DNA of 5,383 nt from contig JAOZRC010000410.1 of assembly GCA_029940345.1 (NCBI GenBank), positions 1-5,383 of the forward strand, given 5' to 3'. The translations under genes were made by a program, and so were the position numbers. This stretch comes from Desulfobacterales bacterium (GTDB taxonomy: Bacteria > Desulfobacterota > Desulfobacteria > Desulfobacterales > JAUCGF01). A model generated the notes under the pieces. It saw nothing but the letters and a program-made list of their open reading frames with translations. It had not been told where the DNA came from and made no database searches. Below, piece by piece: positions 5,141 to 5,383 of this stretch; the stretch's first letter is position 1, and each line of letters opens with the position of its first letter.

Positions 5141-5236
5141 ATGAAACGAAACTTTAAAATGACTATATCGTTGGCGGTTTTGGCCTTTTGGGGATATTCC
5201 ACGTTTGTATTTGCCGGGTGGAACCCAGGACGTTGA
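5141..5236 (+). pseudogene. Secreted or periplasmic protein, signal peptide only, cut by an insertion sequence
   Basis: The ATG at 5141-5143 follows GAGG (5131-5134) by 6 bases and a sigma-54 promoter by 100. The first 25 residues are a classical Sec signal peptide: basic start MKRNFK, hydrophobic core TISLAVLAFWGY, and a VFA cleavage site with small residues at -3 and -1. The frame continues only as GWNPGR before TGA 5234-5236. Those last residues are probably not original, because an IS1595-like element appears to begin at about 5216, exactly at the cleavage site. The mature protein is therefore missing and its identity cannot be read. It was an exported product under sigma-54 control. Confidence 0.65.
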
Positions 5237-5383
5237 GCTATAGACTGAAAACTGCACCATGGGAATAAATAACCACAAAATGAAAATCCCCAAATTATAA
5301 TCTTTGAAAGTATAACTATGTATCCAGTTATAACCAGATTGACGGAGGGAATATGGCTTATCAAAACCGATTTCAAAAGGGAA
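5216..5383 (+). mobile_element. Left part of an IS1595-like insertion sequence, cut by the window edge
   Basis: The coding character of the signal-peptide gene stops at the GGGTGGAACCC stretch (5216-5226), which I take as the left terminus. About 130 bp of AT-rich leader follow before a transposase-like start at 5353. A possible internal promoter is TTGAAA (5304-5309), 18 bp, TTATAA (5328-5333), with a TATAAT at 5296-5301 as an alternative. The right end and target duplication lie outside the window, so the exact terminus is inferred. Confidence 0.5.
5353..5383 (+). CDS. Transposase N-terminus, IS1595-family-like, partial
   Basis: ATG 5353-5355 follows a strong ribosome site, GGAGGG (5344-5349). 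The ten visible residues, MAYQNRFQKG, resemble the short polar start of IS1595-type transposases, which usually read M-x-x-N-x-x-x-F-Q-x-G before a zinc-binding region. With only ten residues this is a weak, resemblance-based call; the window ends before any catalytic motif. Confidence 0.45.
   Translation, partial: MAYQNRFQKG

Noticed and set aside
5051..5376. 80- and 79-codon minus-strand frames
   Set aside because: They run antisense through a sigma-54 promoter, a signal peptide and an IS end; no ribosome site or domain supports them.

Overview
The window looks like chromosomal DNA of a bacterium, most likely a sulfate-reducing or related Desulfobacterota lineage. That is inferred from the mixture seen here: an ADP-forming acyl-CoA synthetase next to a MarR regulator and a metallo-beta-lactamase (MBL)-fold gene, a sigma-54 promoter, CCCACGC..GCGTGGG palindromes, and several degenerate insertion sequences. 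No 16S or other taxonomic marker is present, so the assignment is tentative.

Only two genes are complete, and both are on the minus strand. The first is a 693-residue fused-subunit NDP-forming acyl-CoA synthetase (3839-1758). The second, 61 bp downstream, is a 140-residue MarR-family regulator (1696-1274). A good promoter (TTGACA, 16 bp, GCTAAT) lies upstream of the synthetase. Overlapping its expected transcription start are two 13-bp ACAAAT..TTGT palindromes 15 bp apart, which are natural candidates for the MarR operator. The pair therefore looks like an autoregulated operon for activating or using an organic acid.

Both flanks are gene graveyards. On the left (1-1114) are an internal piece of a cardiolipin synthase running off the edge, an inverted-repeat remnant, and a 151-bp non-coding mobile element (332-482). 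This element has 12-bp terminal inverted repeats, two internal GC-rich palindromes and a perfect 8-bp target duplication (TCTTGATC). Next comes a transposase-like C-terminal tail, joined in frame through a TGA codon to the N-terminal half of an MBL-fold hydrolase.

On the right (3900-5383) there are no complete genes, but there are well-formed expression signals attached to amputated genes. A near-consensus sigma-70 promoter and an AAGGAGG ribosome site drive a plus-strand gene that is cut after about eight codons by a truncated IS1634-like transposase fragment, which itself carries an internal stop. Further right, a textbook sigma-54 promoter precedes a gene that encodes a signal peptide and is then cut by what appears to be the left end of an IS1595-like element, whose transposase begins 31 bases before the window edge.

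No wholly new system is evident. The most informative points are the dateable 151-bp element, the MarR operator layout, and the two intact promoters left in front of interrupted genes.
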